From: Alphaproteobacteria bacterium
GTDB lineage: Bacteria; Myxococcota_A; UBA796; GCA-2862545
Assembly (NCBI GenBank): GCA_020632875.1
Contig: JACKET010000014.1
Coordinates: 1 to 64,000 of the forward strand
Direction: 5' to 3'
Length of the DNA stretch: 64,000 bases
The notes beneath the pieces are model-generated. The model had not been told where the DNA came from. It saw nothing but the letters and a program-made list of their open reading frames with translations, and ran no database searches. Shown piece after piece: positions 25,531 through 32,972 of this stretch. The position numbers were made by a program, and so were the translations under genes. Each line of letters starts with the position of its first letter. Position 1 is the stretch's first letter.

Positions 25531-26570
25531 TTGGTGACCCGCAGCACGACGTTGTCGAACCCCGCGAAGTCGGAGGTGCCCGAACCCAGCGAGCTGCCCT
25601 GCCCCAGCCGCACGGCGAGCGGATCGCCGGTGACCGACCCGCCCGTGGAGAACGTGGTGGTGAGGTGGCCCGAGACGACACCGGCGGAGAGGTTGCCCGC
25701 GTAGACGGCCGTGGTGGCCGCATCGGAGAGGCTGCTGAACGTGAATCCGTCGGACGTGCCGAGCTCGATGTACAGGAGGGCCTGGCCGCCGGGGAGCCCG
25801 GCGACGAACCCGAGATCCGCGTCGAGCTGGTAGGTCGAATCGGGCTCGATGGGGGTTCCCGTGACGTACTGCACGTCGTAGTTGCCGTAGGGCGTACCGC
25901 CGACGAGGGCGCCGTTGAGGCCGCCGAGATCGAAGATCTGCGCGCTGCTGGAGAGGAGGGCCACCCAACCCTGCGCGGGGAGCGCCTGCGTGGCGCCCAC
26001 CTCGAAGATGCTGTCTGCGGAGGCTCCGTCGAGGAACTGCGCGGTCGTGGTGACGGGCTCGACGGTGTCGAACCAGACGGCGAACGCAGAGCACGTCGGC
26101 AGGACGCCGAGCATGTCGAGCTGGAACGCGACGGGCCCTCCCGTCGCATCGACATCGGCAGGGCAGGTGCCCCCGTCACAGGTCCGGGAGATCGGGACCC
26201 AGTTCGCTCCCCCCGCACCGACCACGTCGACCGGGCCGTTCCCGCTGTTCCGGACGAGATCGACCCGGAGCGTCCGCGTCGAACCCGAAGGGCCGGTGCA
26301 GGTGGCGTTCACGCCCCCGCAGTCGAGACAGGAGATGCCGGCCTGCGAGAAGTCGCCGCTGTTCACGACCGCCCGGTCGAGGGACTCGAGCGGCACCACC
26401 TCACCCGTCGAAGGATCGACCAGCGCACCGAATGCGGCGCCGCTCTCGACGAAGGCCTCGATCGCGGCGTCGGCATCGGGACCCTCGAGGGCCCTACCCG
26501 GCGACGTGCCCGCGACCTCGGGCGCCGGGGCACAGGCGGTGGCCAGGGAGAGAGCGAGGACCGTACGCAT
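25527..26570 (-). CDS. Cys-rich lipoprotein, paralog of 23806-24852
   Basis: ATG 26570 follows GGAG. The 347-residue product opens MRTVLALSLATACAPAPEV (lipid Cys14). The N-terminal half shares LVDPSTGEVVPLESLDRA, CLDCGGVNATCTGP, TCDGGTCP and LGVLPTCSAFAVWFDT with its paralog. The C-terminal half is a separate jelly-roll-like module (DSTYQLDADLGF, then FDNVVLRVTN) typical of PEP-CTERM-like or lectin sandwich domains. Its stop is joined to the spermidine-synthase-like gene by a CTGA overlap, so these two form an operon. Confidence 0.6.
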   Translation of the reverse strand: MRTVLALSLATACAPAPEVAGTSPGRALEGPDADAAIEAFVESGAAFGALVDPSTGEVVPLESLDRAVVNSGDFSQAGISCLDCGGVNATCTGPSGSTRTLRVDLVRNSGNGPVDVVGAGGANWVPISRTCDGGTCPADVDATGGPVAFQLDMLGVLPTCSAFAVWFDTVEPVTTTAQFLDGASADSIFEVGATQALPAQGWVALLSSSAQIFDLGGLNGALVGGTPYGNYDVQYVTGTPIEPDSTYQLDADLGFVAGLPGGQALLYIELGTSDGFTFSSLSDAATTAVYAGNLSAGVVSGHLTTTFSTGGSVTGDPLAVRLGQGSSLGSGTSDFAGFDNVVLRVTN

Positions 26571-26700
26571 GGGGGCTCCGGGGCTGGGGGTGGCCGAGGC
26601 GCACCCGGGGTCGCCGCATCTTGCCACGCGGGATGTTGCAGTGTGTCGCATTCGAGAGCGGGGGTCGGTCGCTACGATTTCCTCATCCGCGGAGGTGCCC

Positions 26701-27081
26701 GTGCTCAGTCGCCGTCAGTCCATCCCCTCTCGTATCGCACAGACCTCCCAGGCCCAGGGGCCTGCCTTGTCACCGGGGGCCGGCAACGCTGCGGTCGCCC
26801 AGGGCATCGGGCCCGTCGCGGCAGAGCCCTCGTACCTGAGCCTGATCCCGTACCCGCCGGAGGAGGAGCCTCCCGCGAAGCTCCTCCGCTCGGACGAGAT
26901 CGTGCCGGCCCGCGTGCTCGAGCCCCGCACCGCGGAGATGTCCGAAGAGGAGCGGAACGCCACCAAGCTGCTGCGCTCCGGTGAGGTCGTACCGAGCCCC
27001 GACGCGCCATTCCCGCGCACCCGCGAGATGTCGGAGAAGGCGAAGCAGAAGCCCACCGAGCTCCTCCGCTCGAGCGACTGA
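26701..27081 (+). CDS. Small protein with a threefold KLLRS-EIVP repeat
   Basis: GTG 26701 has GGAGG five bases upstream, which supports this 126-residue reading. There is no signal or membrane helix. After a Ser/Gln-rich N-terminus the protein repeats AKLLRSDEIVPARVLEPRT, TKLLRSGEVVPSPDAPFPRT and TELLRSSD, with EMSEE or EMSEK between copies. Repeats are about 32 residues apart. The family is unrecognised. It precedes the FIST/histidine-kinase genes by 72 bases, separated by a hairpin. Confidence 0.5.
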   Translation: MLSRRQSIPSRIAQTSQAQGPALSPGAGNAAVAQGIGPVAAEPSYLSLIPYPPEEEPPAKLLRSDEIVPARVLEPRTAEMSEEERNATKLLRSGEVVPSPDAPFPRTREMSEKAKQKPTELLRSSD

Positions 27082-27111
27082 CCGCCGACGCGCCTGGCGT
27101 GGAGAAAGCCC

Positions 27112-27141
27112 CCTGTCACGCCCTTCCCGGCACGTGACAGG
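27112..27141. promoter_or_regulatory. 9-bp inverted repeat between small repeat protein and FIST gene
   Basis: CCTGTCACG and CGTGACAGG form perfect 9-base arms around a 12-base spacer, ending 12 bases before the FIST start. There is no T-run, so it could be an operator, an attenuator, or a weak terminator for the upstream gene. Confidence 0.5.
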
Positions 27142-27153
27142 CATCCTCGTTCC

Positions 27154-28032
27154 ATGCGGATCGCCGTCGCCCACACCCTCGACCCCTCGCCCGAGCACGG
27201 CGCCGCAGAGCTGATCGGGGCCGTCCGCGTGCAGCTCGAAGGCCACACCCCCACCGGCGCGATGCTGTGGTCGAGCATCGACAGCGACCACCGCGCCCTG
27301 CTCGACCGCATCGGCGACGCGCTCGGCGACGTGCCGCTGATCGGCTGTACGACCGACGGGGAGGTGTCGTCGGTCGCGCGGTTCCAGGAGGACTCCGTCG
27401 CCCTGATCGTCTTCGCCGACGTCGAGGTCCGCGTGGGGGCGGGCCGCGGCCTGTCGGCCGACCCGGTCGGCGCGGTGGAGCAGGCGGTCACCGAGTCCCG
27501 CGCGGCCGAGGGCGATCTGTGCATCGCCCTGCCCGAGAGCCTGAACGTGCGGGCCGTCTCGGTGGTCGCCGAGCTCGCGAAGCGCCTCGGTGACGTCCAA
27601 CCGAGCCCCGCTTTCCCGCTCGCTGTCTTCAACGCGTCGGGCTCGTTCTGCCTCAGGGCGCCGATGCCCCTGACCGGCGACGACGGGACCATCACGTTCG
27701 CCGGCGAGGTGCCGCTCGGAGCGCGTGTGCAGCTCACCGAAGGCGGACGGGACGACGTGCTCCAGGCGTCGGCGCGCTCGGCCGACCTGGCGATGGCGGG
27801 ATTCGAAGGCACGCCCGCCGCCGCCCTCGTGTTCGCGTGCGCGGCCCGGAAGCAGCTGCTCGGGACGCGCACCGCGAAGGAGTACGAGCTGCTGCGGGAG
27901 CGCGTCGGCCCCGAGACCCCGGTGATCGGGTTCTACACGTACGGCGAGATCGCCCCGCACGGCGGGTCTCCGGTCGCCGACTTCCACAACGAGACCATCG
28001 TCACGGTGCTCATCGGAGCGCGCGATGGATGA
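27154..28032 (+). CDS. FIST-domain sensor protein (NosP-like)
   Basis: The 292-residue protein contains a FIST_N region (residues 1-175, with PLIGCTTDGEVSS) and a FIST_C region (ALVFACAARKQLLG, then VIGFYTYGEIAP and FHNETIVTVLIG). These motifs are highly characteristic. FIST proteins, such as NosP, can bind heme and nitric oxide and control a partner histidine kinase. The next gene is a histidine kinase with no sensor domain and overlaps this one by eight bases, which strongly suggests a sensor-kinase pair. The start lacks a clear ribosome-binding site. Confidence 0.85.
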   Translation: MRIAVAHTLDPSPEHGAAELIGAVRVQLEGHTPTGAMLWSSIDSDHRALLDRIGDALGDVPLIGCTTDGEVSSVARFQEDSVALIVFADVEVRVGAGRGLSADPVGAVEQAVTESRAAEGDLCIALPESLNVRAVSVVAELAKRLGDVQPSPAFPLAVFNASGSFCLRAPMPLTGDDGTITFAGEVPLGARVQLTEGGRDDVLQASARSADLAMAGFEGTPAAALVFACAARKQLLGTRTAKEYELLRERVGPETPVIGFYTYGEIAPHGGSPVADFHNETIVTVLIGARDG

Positions 28033-29632
28033 GGACGACATCGAGGCGCTGCGCAAGGAGAACCGCATCCTCCGGAAGCAGCTGGCCCGCGCCAACACGA
28101 ACCGCGCCCGCCTGGAGGACGACCGGGAGCGCGCCTCCGCCTTCCACCGCCGGGTGATCGAGCAGCTCCAGGACGCCGAGCAGGGCAGCCGGGCGAGCGA
28201 GCTCCAGGCGCAGCGCGCGAACCAGGCCAAGTCGCTGTTCCTCGCCAACATGAGCCACGAGATCCGCACGCCGATGAACGGCGTGATCGGGATGGCGCAG
28301 CTGCTGCTGAAGACCGACCTCGACGGCGAGCAGCGCAGCCTCGCCGAGAACCTGAGCTTCGCGGCGGAATCGCTGCTGGGCCTGCTCGACGACATCCTCG
28401 ACTTCTCGAAGATCGAAGCCGGAGAGCTGCGCCTCGAGCACATCGCCTTCGACCTCTACGACGTGGTCGAGCGCACGCTGCGGCAGTTCTCGGAGCGCGC
28501 GACGAAGGCCGACCTCGATCTGGCGTGCCACGTCACGGGCGACGTCCCGGCGGTCGTGACCGGCGACCCGAAGCGCGTGCAGCAGGTGCTCACGAACCTC
28601 GTCTCGAACGCGCTGAAGTTCACCGACCAGGGCGCGGTCCGCACGCTCGTCCACAGCGTGCCCGGCGGCACGCGCTTCGAGGTGTGGGACAGCGGCATCG
28701 GCCTGTCCCCGGAGTCGCTGACCGAGGTGTTCGACTCGTTCCGCCAGGCCGACGAGAGCACCACCCGGCGGTTCGGGGGCACGGGTCTCGGGCTCTCGAT
28801 CTCCCGCGAGCTCGTGGCCGCGATGGGGGGCACCATCGGCGCGGGGTCCGATGGGCTCGGCCACGGCGCCTGCTTCTGGTTCGAGCTCCCGCTGACCGGG
28901 CGGCCGCCCGACCCGATCCCGCCGACCGGGAAGCGCGTCCTCGTCGCGGCGGGCCCGCTCCACACGCCGATCGCGGTCGACTACCTGCGGCGGCTGGGCT
29001 TCGACGCCGAGGGGGTCGACCCCGACGACCTGCCCGAACGGCTCGACGAGATCGAGCTCGACGTCGTGATCGCGGACCCGGATCTCCTGCCCACCCTCAC
29101 GGGCCGGGTCCAGGTGCTCGCGACCCATCCCGCGCACCTCGCCAACGCGCTCTCCGGATCGATCGGCCTGCCCCTGTCGCTGTCGCAGCTGCGCGAGCGC
29201 CTCGCCCGACCCGACCCGACGCTTCCGGCACGCGGCGCGGCTCCGCAGCCCTTCCGCGGCGTGCGGGTGCTCGTGGCCGAGGACAGCCCGGTGAACCGGA
29301 TGGTGGCGGCGCGCATGCTCCAGCTGCTCGGCTGCGTCGTGACCACCGTGCAGGACGGCACCGAAGCCGTCGACGTGCTGGCGACGAAGGGCTTCGACAT
29401 CGTGTTCATGGACTGCCAGATGCCGAACAAGGACGGGTTCGAGGCGACCCGCGAGATCCGCGCGGCCGGCAGCTCCGTGCCGATCATCGCGCTCACGGCA
29501 TCCGTCACCTCGACGCACCAGCGGCTGTGCCGGGAAGCGGGGATGACCGGCTTCCTCTCGAAGCCCTACTCCATCGACCAGGTGATCGACACCCTCGACG
29601 TCTGGACCCGGCAGGCGAACCCCTGCCCGTGA
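28025..29632 (+). CDS. Cytosolic hybrid histidine kinase (HisKA-HATPase-receiver)
   Basis: The 535-residue protein has no membrane segment and no PAS or GAF. An N-terminal coiled coil (residues 5-65) is followed by HisKA with MSHEIRTPMNG (phospho-His78) and an HATPase_c domain with GTGLGLSISRELV. A degenerate middle receiver-like stretch follows, then a C-terminal receiver (VLVAEDSPVNRMVAARML, phospho-acceptor near Asp463 in FMDCQMPNKDG). Overlap with the FIST gene and a GGAG ribosome-binding site inside it indicate coupling. The FIST protein is the likely input; the phosphotransfer target is not in the window. Confidence 0.88.
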   Translation: MDEDDIEALRKENRILRKQLARANTNRARLEDDRERASAFHRRVIEQLQDAEQGSRASELQAQRANQAKSLFLANMSHEIRTPMNGVIGMAQLLLKTDLDGEQRSLAENLSFAAESLLGLLDDILDFSKIEAGELRLEHIAFDLYDVVERTLRQFSERATKADLDLACHVTGDVPAVVTGDPKRVQQVLTNLVSNALKFTDQGAVRTLVHSVPGGTRFEVWDSGIGLSPESLTEVFDSFRQADESTTRRFGGTGLGLSISRELVAAMGGTIGAGSDGLGHGACFWFELPLTGRPPDPIPPTGKRVLVAAGPLHTPIAVDYLRRLGFDAEGVDPDDLPERLDEIELDVVIADPDLLPTLTGRVQVLATHPAHLANALSGSIGLPLSLSQLRERLARPDPTLPARGAAPQPFRGVRVLVAEDSPVNRMVAARMLQLLGCVVTTVQDGTEAVDVLATKGFDIVFMDCQMPNKDGFEATREIRAAGSSVPIIALTASVTSTHQRLCREAGMTGFLSKPYSIDQVIDTLDVWTRQANPCP

Positions 29633-29642
29633 CTCAGGGCAG
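29623..29642. terminator. Hairpin between convergent genes
   Basis: CTGCCC and GGGCAG pair across an eight-base loop that contains both stop codons of the kinase and of the convergent lipoprotein gene. A compact GC stem without a T-run; a possible bidirectional terminator. Confidence 0.35.
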
Positions 29643-32393
29643 CGGGAGGCCCACCAGCGCGCCCTGATCGCCACCCTGGACCGCGATTCCGTCGGTGATG
29701 GCGCCGACCGACGGCGCGAGCGGGCCCGGCGCGTAGCCGGCGTCGGCCCACGTGGAGCCGTCGAACTGGAACAGCGTGTCGCCCGCGAGCGCGAGGATGT
29801 CGGTCGCCGAGGTGATCCGCGCGGCCACGATGGCCTGCCCGGGCGCGGGACCCGTGTCGAGCCGCGTCCACGCGGCGCCGTTCCAGTGGCCCACGATGCC
29901 CTCCTCGGACACGGCGACGGCGTCGTCGACCGCGAAGGCCTGCATGACGACGGGCTCCGGCATCACGAAGAACGGCGTCCACACGGCCCCGTTCCACCGA
30001 TCCGCCGCGACCCCCGCGGACGACGACGACGTGCCGCGCATCATCCAGAGGTCGTCGGGGCCCGAGCCGAACAGGACCTCGGACTCGGTGCCGAAGTCCT
30101 CCAGCGGGACCGTCCACGTCGTGCCGTCGTAGTGCCCGACGTGCCCTTCGCTGTCGGTGATCCAGAGGTCATCCGGGGCGAACACGACGATGCGGGTGAT
30201 CTCGCCCGAGATGGAGAACGGGAGCCAGTTCAGGTCCCAGCTCGTGCCGTCCCAGTGCTCGACGCGGTCCTCCGCGCCGATCCAGATCGAGTCCGGGCCC
30301 AGCGCGTCGAGCGGGGCGCCTCCGGAGCCCCCGAACGAGTCCCACGTGGCGCCGTCCCACACGACGATCCCGTTCGCCCGGGAGAGCACGGCGTGATCCT
30401 CGGCGAAGATGCGGCCCGACTCGAACGGCGACCCGCCGTACGGCGTGCTGAGCGGCGTCCACACGGCGCCGTCCAGCCGGGCGAGGTCCCCTCCCCCCGT
30501 CAGCGCGTACACCTCCCCGCCGATGCGGTCGATCCGCACCACGGCCGTCGAGCCGACCATGTCCGGCATCACGGTCAGCGCCGTGCCGTCCCAGTGCGTG
30601 ATCTCGCCATTGAAGCCGTAGAACCACACGTCGTCGGCCGCCAGTGCGTTCAGGCCCTGCGGTGCCCACGTGAGGCCCGCAGGCAGCGGCACCTCGTTCC
30701 ACCCCTCGCCCGCGAAGTGGAGGATGGCGTCGGTCAGGAGCCACGCGTCGTCCGGGGCGACCGCAGCGCCCTCGGACCGGAACTGGGTTCCGACACCGTG
30801 GATGCCCTGGAGGAGGATCTCGCCGCCCGCGAGGCGCTGGAAGGTCGGGTGCGGGGTGTAGCCCACGGACGCGCCGACGTGGACGAACCAGGCGCTGACG
30901 TCCGGCGCGCAGGTGCGCAGATCGCTCACCGGACGCACGCCGAGCGGGCTCCAGGCCGCACCGTCGAAGTGGTAGAGGTCCGCGGGCACCGGGTCCCACC
31001 CGAGCGCCAGGATCTGCCCGTCGTCGGTGGCGCACAGCGAATTGCCGGTCGACGCGAACGGAGGGGTCGGCTGGAAGGCGCCGAGCGACGCGCCGTCCCA
31101 GTGCCGGAGCCCCGCGATCCCGCCGACCAGCACGTCGTCTTCGCGCACGACCTCGATCGTGTCGAACAGCCCGCCCGGGTCGACCTCGCTCCAGCCACCC
31201 GCGGAGTCCCGCCGGAGCAGCGCACCGAACGTGTGGGCCCACACGGCGCCGTTGCGCGCGTCGAGCACGCGGATCTGCGCGTCGGTGAGGGCGTGCAGCA
31301 CCTCGGAGTATCCTTGGGGCCCGAGCGCGTAGACCCGCCCCGCGTCGGACACCGTGAGCGCCGCGCCGGCGGCCACGCCCACGTCGTTGAGCTGCGAGAG
31401 CGCGCTCCACTCCGGGTCCCATGTAGTGCCGTCGTAGTGGAGGAAGATGCCCTGGAACGTCACGGACCAGATGTCGTCGGGCGCCGTGCCCATCGCGGCG
31501 ACCATGCCGATCACGGTGAACGGCAGGCCGTAGCTCTCGACGCCGGTGGCCGTGTAGTGCCGCCAGCCCGAGCCGTACGCGACCCAAACGTCGTCGTCCG
31601 CGGTGCCGAACACGGCGGTGCCGATCTGGGTGAGCGGCTCGGGGACGCCGATTCCGGCGGCCGTGGCCCGCACGAGGGCCGAGTTGTCGCGAATCCAGGC
31701 CTCGCCGCTGGGCGAGGTCCACACCTCGACCTCGATGCCCCGGGGCAGCACGAAGATGCCCGGCGGAGAGACCCAGTCGGCGCCGTTCCAGCGGAGGAGC
31801 ACCTCGCCCACGGCCCACAGATCGCCCGCGCCGTTCCCGTGGATGTCGCGCAGGCGCACGGTCTCGGTGCCGGGATGGAGCGTCCACCCGCAGCCGTCCC
31901 AGTGCCAGATGCCGTCCCCCACGGCCCACACGTCGTCTTCAGCGGTGCCCCAGAGACCGAGGATCACCGCCGGGTCTCCCGAGGGCAGCACGAGCTCGAA
32001 GCGATCCGCGCTGCCGTCGGCGTTCCGACGGAAGACCCCTTCCTCCCAGCCGACCCAGTGGACGTCCGGAGCGACGGGCCACACGGCCAGCCATCGCGAC
32101 AGGCCCGGGAGCGGGTGCTCCCAGCACCAGCCGTCCGCACAGATCGGCCCGGCGTCGGCGTCGCAGGGGTCGGTGTCGGTGTCGGAATCGCTGTCGGCGT
32201 CGGAATCCGCGTCGGCGTCGCTGTCGGTGTCCGTGTCGGTGTCGGTGTCCGTGTCGGCGTCGCTGTCGGTGTCGCTGTCGGTGTCGGTGTCGGTGTCGCT
32301 GTCCGTGTCCGTGTCGACATCCGATTCGGACGGGCCGTCCGTTCTGCCCTTGCAGCCGAGACCGGCGAGCAGGATCAGGGACACCACGCGCAT
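29634..32393 (-). CDS. Large beta-propeller surface lipoprotein with acidic linker
   Basis: ATG 32393 follows GGAGGTGGAG and gives a 919-residue protein starting MRVVSLILLAGLGC (lipid Cys14). Residues about 24-75 are an Asp-Thr/Ser/Ala linker. The remainder is a chain of some 14-16 units of about 50 residues built on DDVWAVG, HWDGCGW, HYDGTTWDP and similar. Each unit alternates DDxW and DGxxW, which fits two successive WD/PQQ-like propellers. This architecture is frequent on myxobacterial surfaces. It is probably a binding or adhesion protein; the ligand is unknown. Confidence 0.7.
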   Translation of the reverse strand: MRVVSLILLAGLGCKGRTDGPSESDVDTDTDSDTDTDTDSDTDSDADTDTDTDTDTDSDADADSDADSDSDTDTDPCDADAGPICADGWCWEHPLPGLSRWLAVWPVAPDVHWVGWEEGVFRRNADGSADRFELVLPSGDPAVILGLWGTAEDDVWAVGDGIWHWDGCGWTLHPGTETVRLRDIHGNGAGDLWAVGEVLLRWNGADWVSPPGIFVLPRGIEVEVWTSPSGEAWIRDNSALVRATAAGIGVPEPLTQIGTAVFGTADDDVWVAYGSGWRHYTATGVESYGLPFTVIGMVAAMGTAPDDIWSVTFQGIFLHYDGTTWDPEWSALSQLNDVGVAAGAALTVSDAGRVYALGPQGYSEVLHALTDAQIRVLDARNGAVWAHTFGALLRRDSAGGWSEVDPGGLFDTIEVVREDDVLVGGIAGLRHWDGASLGAFQPTPPFASTGNSLCATDDGQILALGWDPVPADLYHFDGAAWSPLGVRPVSDLRTCAPDVSAWFVHVGASVGYTPHPTFQRLAGGEILLQGIHGVGTQFRSEGAAVAPDDAWLLTDAILHFAGEGWNEVPLPAGLTWAPQGLNALAADDVWFYGFNGEITHWDGTALTVMPDMVGSTAVVRIDRIGGEVYALTGGGDLARLDGAVWTPLSTPYGGSPFESGRIFAEDHAVLSRANGIVVWDGATWDSFGGSGGAPLDALGPDSIWIGAEDRVEHWDGTSWDLNWLPFSISGEITRIVVFAPDDLWITDSEGHVGHYDGTTWTVPLEDFGTESEVLFGSGPDDLWMMRGTSSSSAGVAADRWNGAVWTPFFVMPEPVVMQAFAVDDAVAVSEEGIVGHWNGAAWTRLDTGPAPGQAIVAARITSATDILALAGDTLFQFDGSTWADAGYAPGPLAPSVGAITDGIAVQGGDQGALVGLPLP
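32170..32325 (-). repeat. Asp-x hexanucleotide repeat tract in propeller lipoprotein
   Basis: Read on the minus strand the six-base units encode DT, DS and DA pairs between the lipid anchor and the propeller. On the plus strand they read GTGTCG-type units. Confidence 0.75.
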
Positions 32394-32458
32394 CTCCACC
32401 TCCAGCGGCATTCTGACCGATTCCGGCCGTTCTCGCGCGACGGCGCTATTGAGGGGCG

Positions 32459-32905
32459 ATGGACACGACGCGGTGGCACGGCACATGGGTGACGGAAGGC
32501 TCGGGCAGCGGCCGGTGCCCTGGCGGCCGCGGTGTCGAGTACGACGAGCGGCTCACGCTCGTGCAGCGCAGCCAGCACGTGCACTACCACCAGATCGCCA
32601 TCGAGCGCGGCACGGGCTTCGTGCTCCACGAAGAGTCGGCGGTGCTCCGCGACGGCACCCTGAGCCTCGTGATGTCGTCCGGTCGGATGGAGCTCGGCCG
32701 GTATGCCGTGCAGGGCGACACGCTCGTGCTCGAGAGCGAGACGTTCGTGAACGACCGCAAGGGCGTCATCGCCGTCCGGCGGGCCTTCGAGCTCACGCCC
32801 CTTGGCTGCGCGAAGACCCTGTGGCTGGCGACCCCCGTGTGGCCCGAGCTGACGCGCCACATGCACGGCAATCTCGTCCGGGAGCCGAGCCAGGCCCCCG
32901 CCTAG
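32459..32905 (+). CDS. Nitrobindin/THAP4-like beta-barrel protein
   Basis: The 148-residue protein begins WHGTWVTEGSGSGRCPGG, comparable to the GxWxGxGxGxxP motif of nitrobindin-type heme barrels. It goes on as alternating strands (YDERLTLVQ, FVLHEESAVLRDGTLSLV, TLVLESETF, VRRAFEL). Length is right for this fold. A distal GFVLHEE stretch lies where the family has an H-x-E strand, but I cannot verify a heme-ligating His. A fatty-acid-binding-like barrel is an alternative. It is divergent from the propeller lipoprotein. GAGGGG precedes the ATG. Confidence 0.5.
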   Translation: MDTTRWHGTWVTEGSGSGRCPGGRGVEYDERLTLVQRSQHVHYHQIAIERGTGFVLHEESAVLRDGTLSLVMSSGRMELGRYAVQGDTLVLESETFVNDRKGVIAVRRAFELTPLGCAKTLWLATPVWPELTRHMHGNLVREPSQAPA

Positions 32906-32913
32906 CGGAGCCC

Positions 32914-32930
32914 CCCTGCCCGTGACAGGG
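32914..32930. terminator. Small hairpin after nitrobindin-like gene
   Basis: CCCTG and CAGGG pair around a seven-base loop nine bases after the stop codon. No T-run; low confidence as a terminator. Confidence 0.3.
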
Positions 32931-32972
32931 CGCCACGAGAGCAGTAGGTTCGGCGGATCTCGCGAGGTACCC

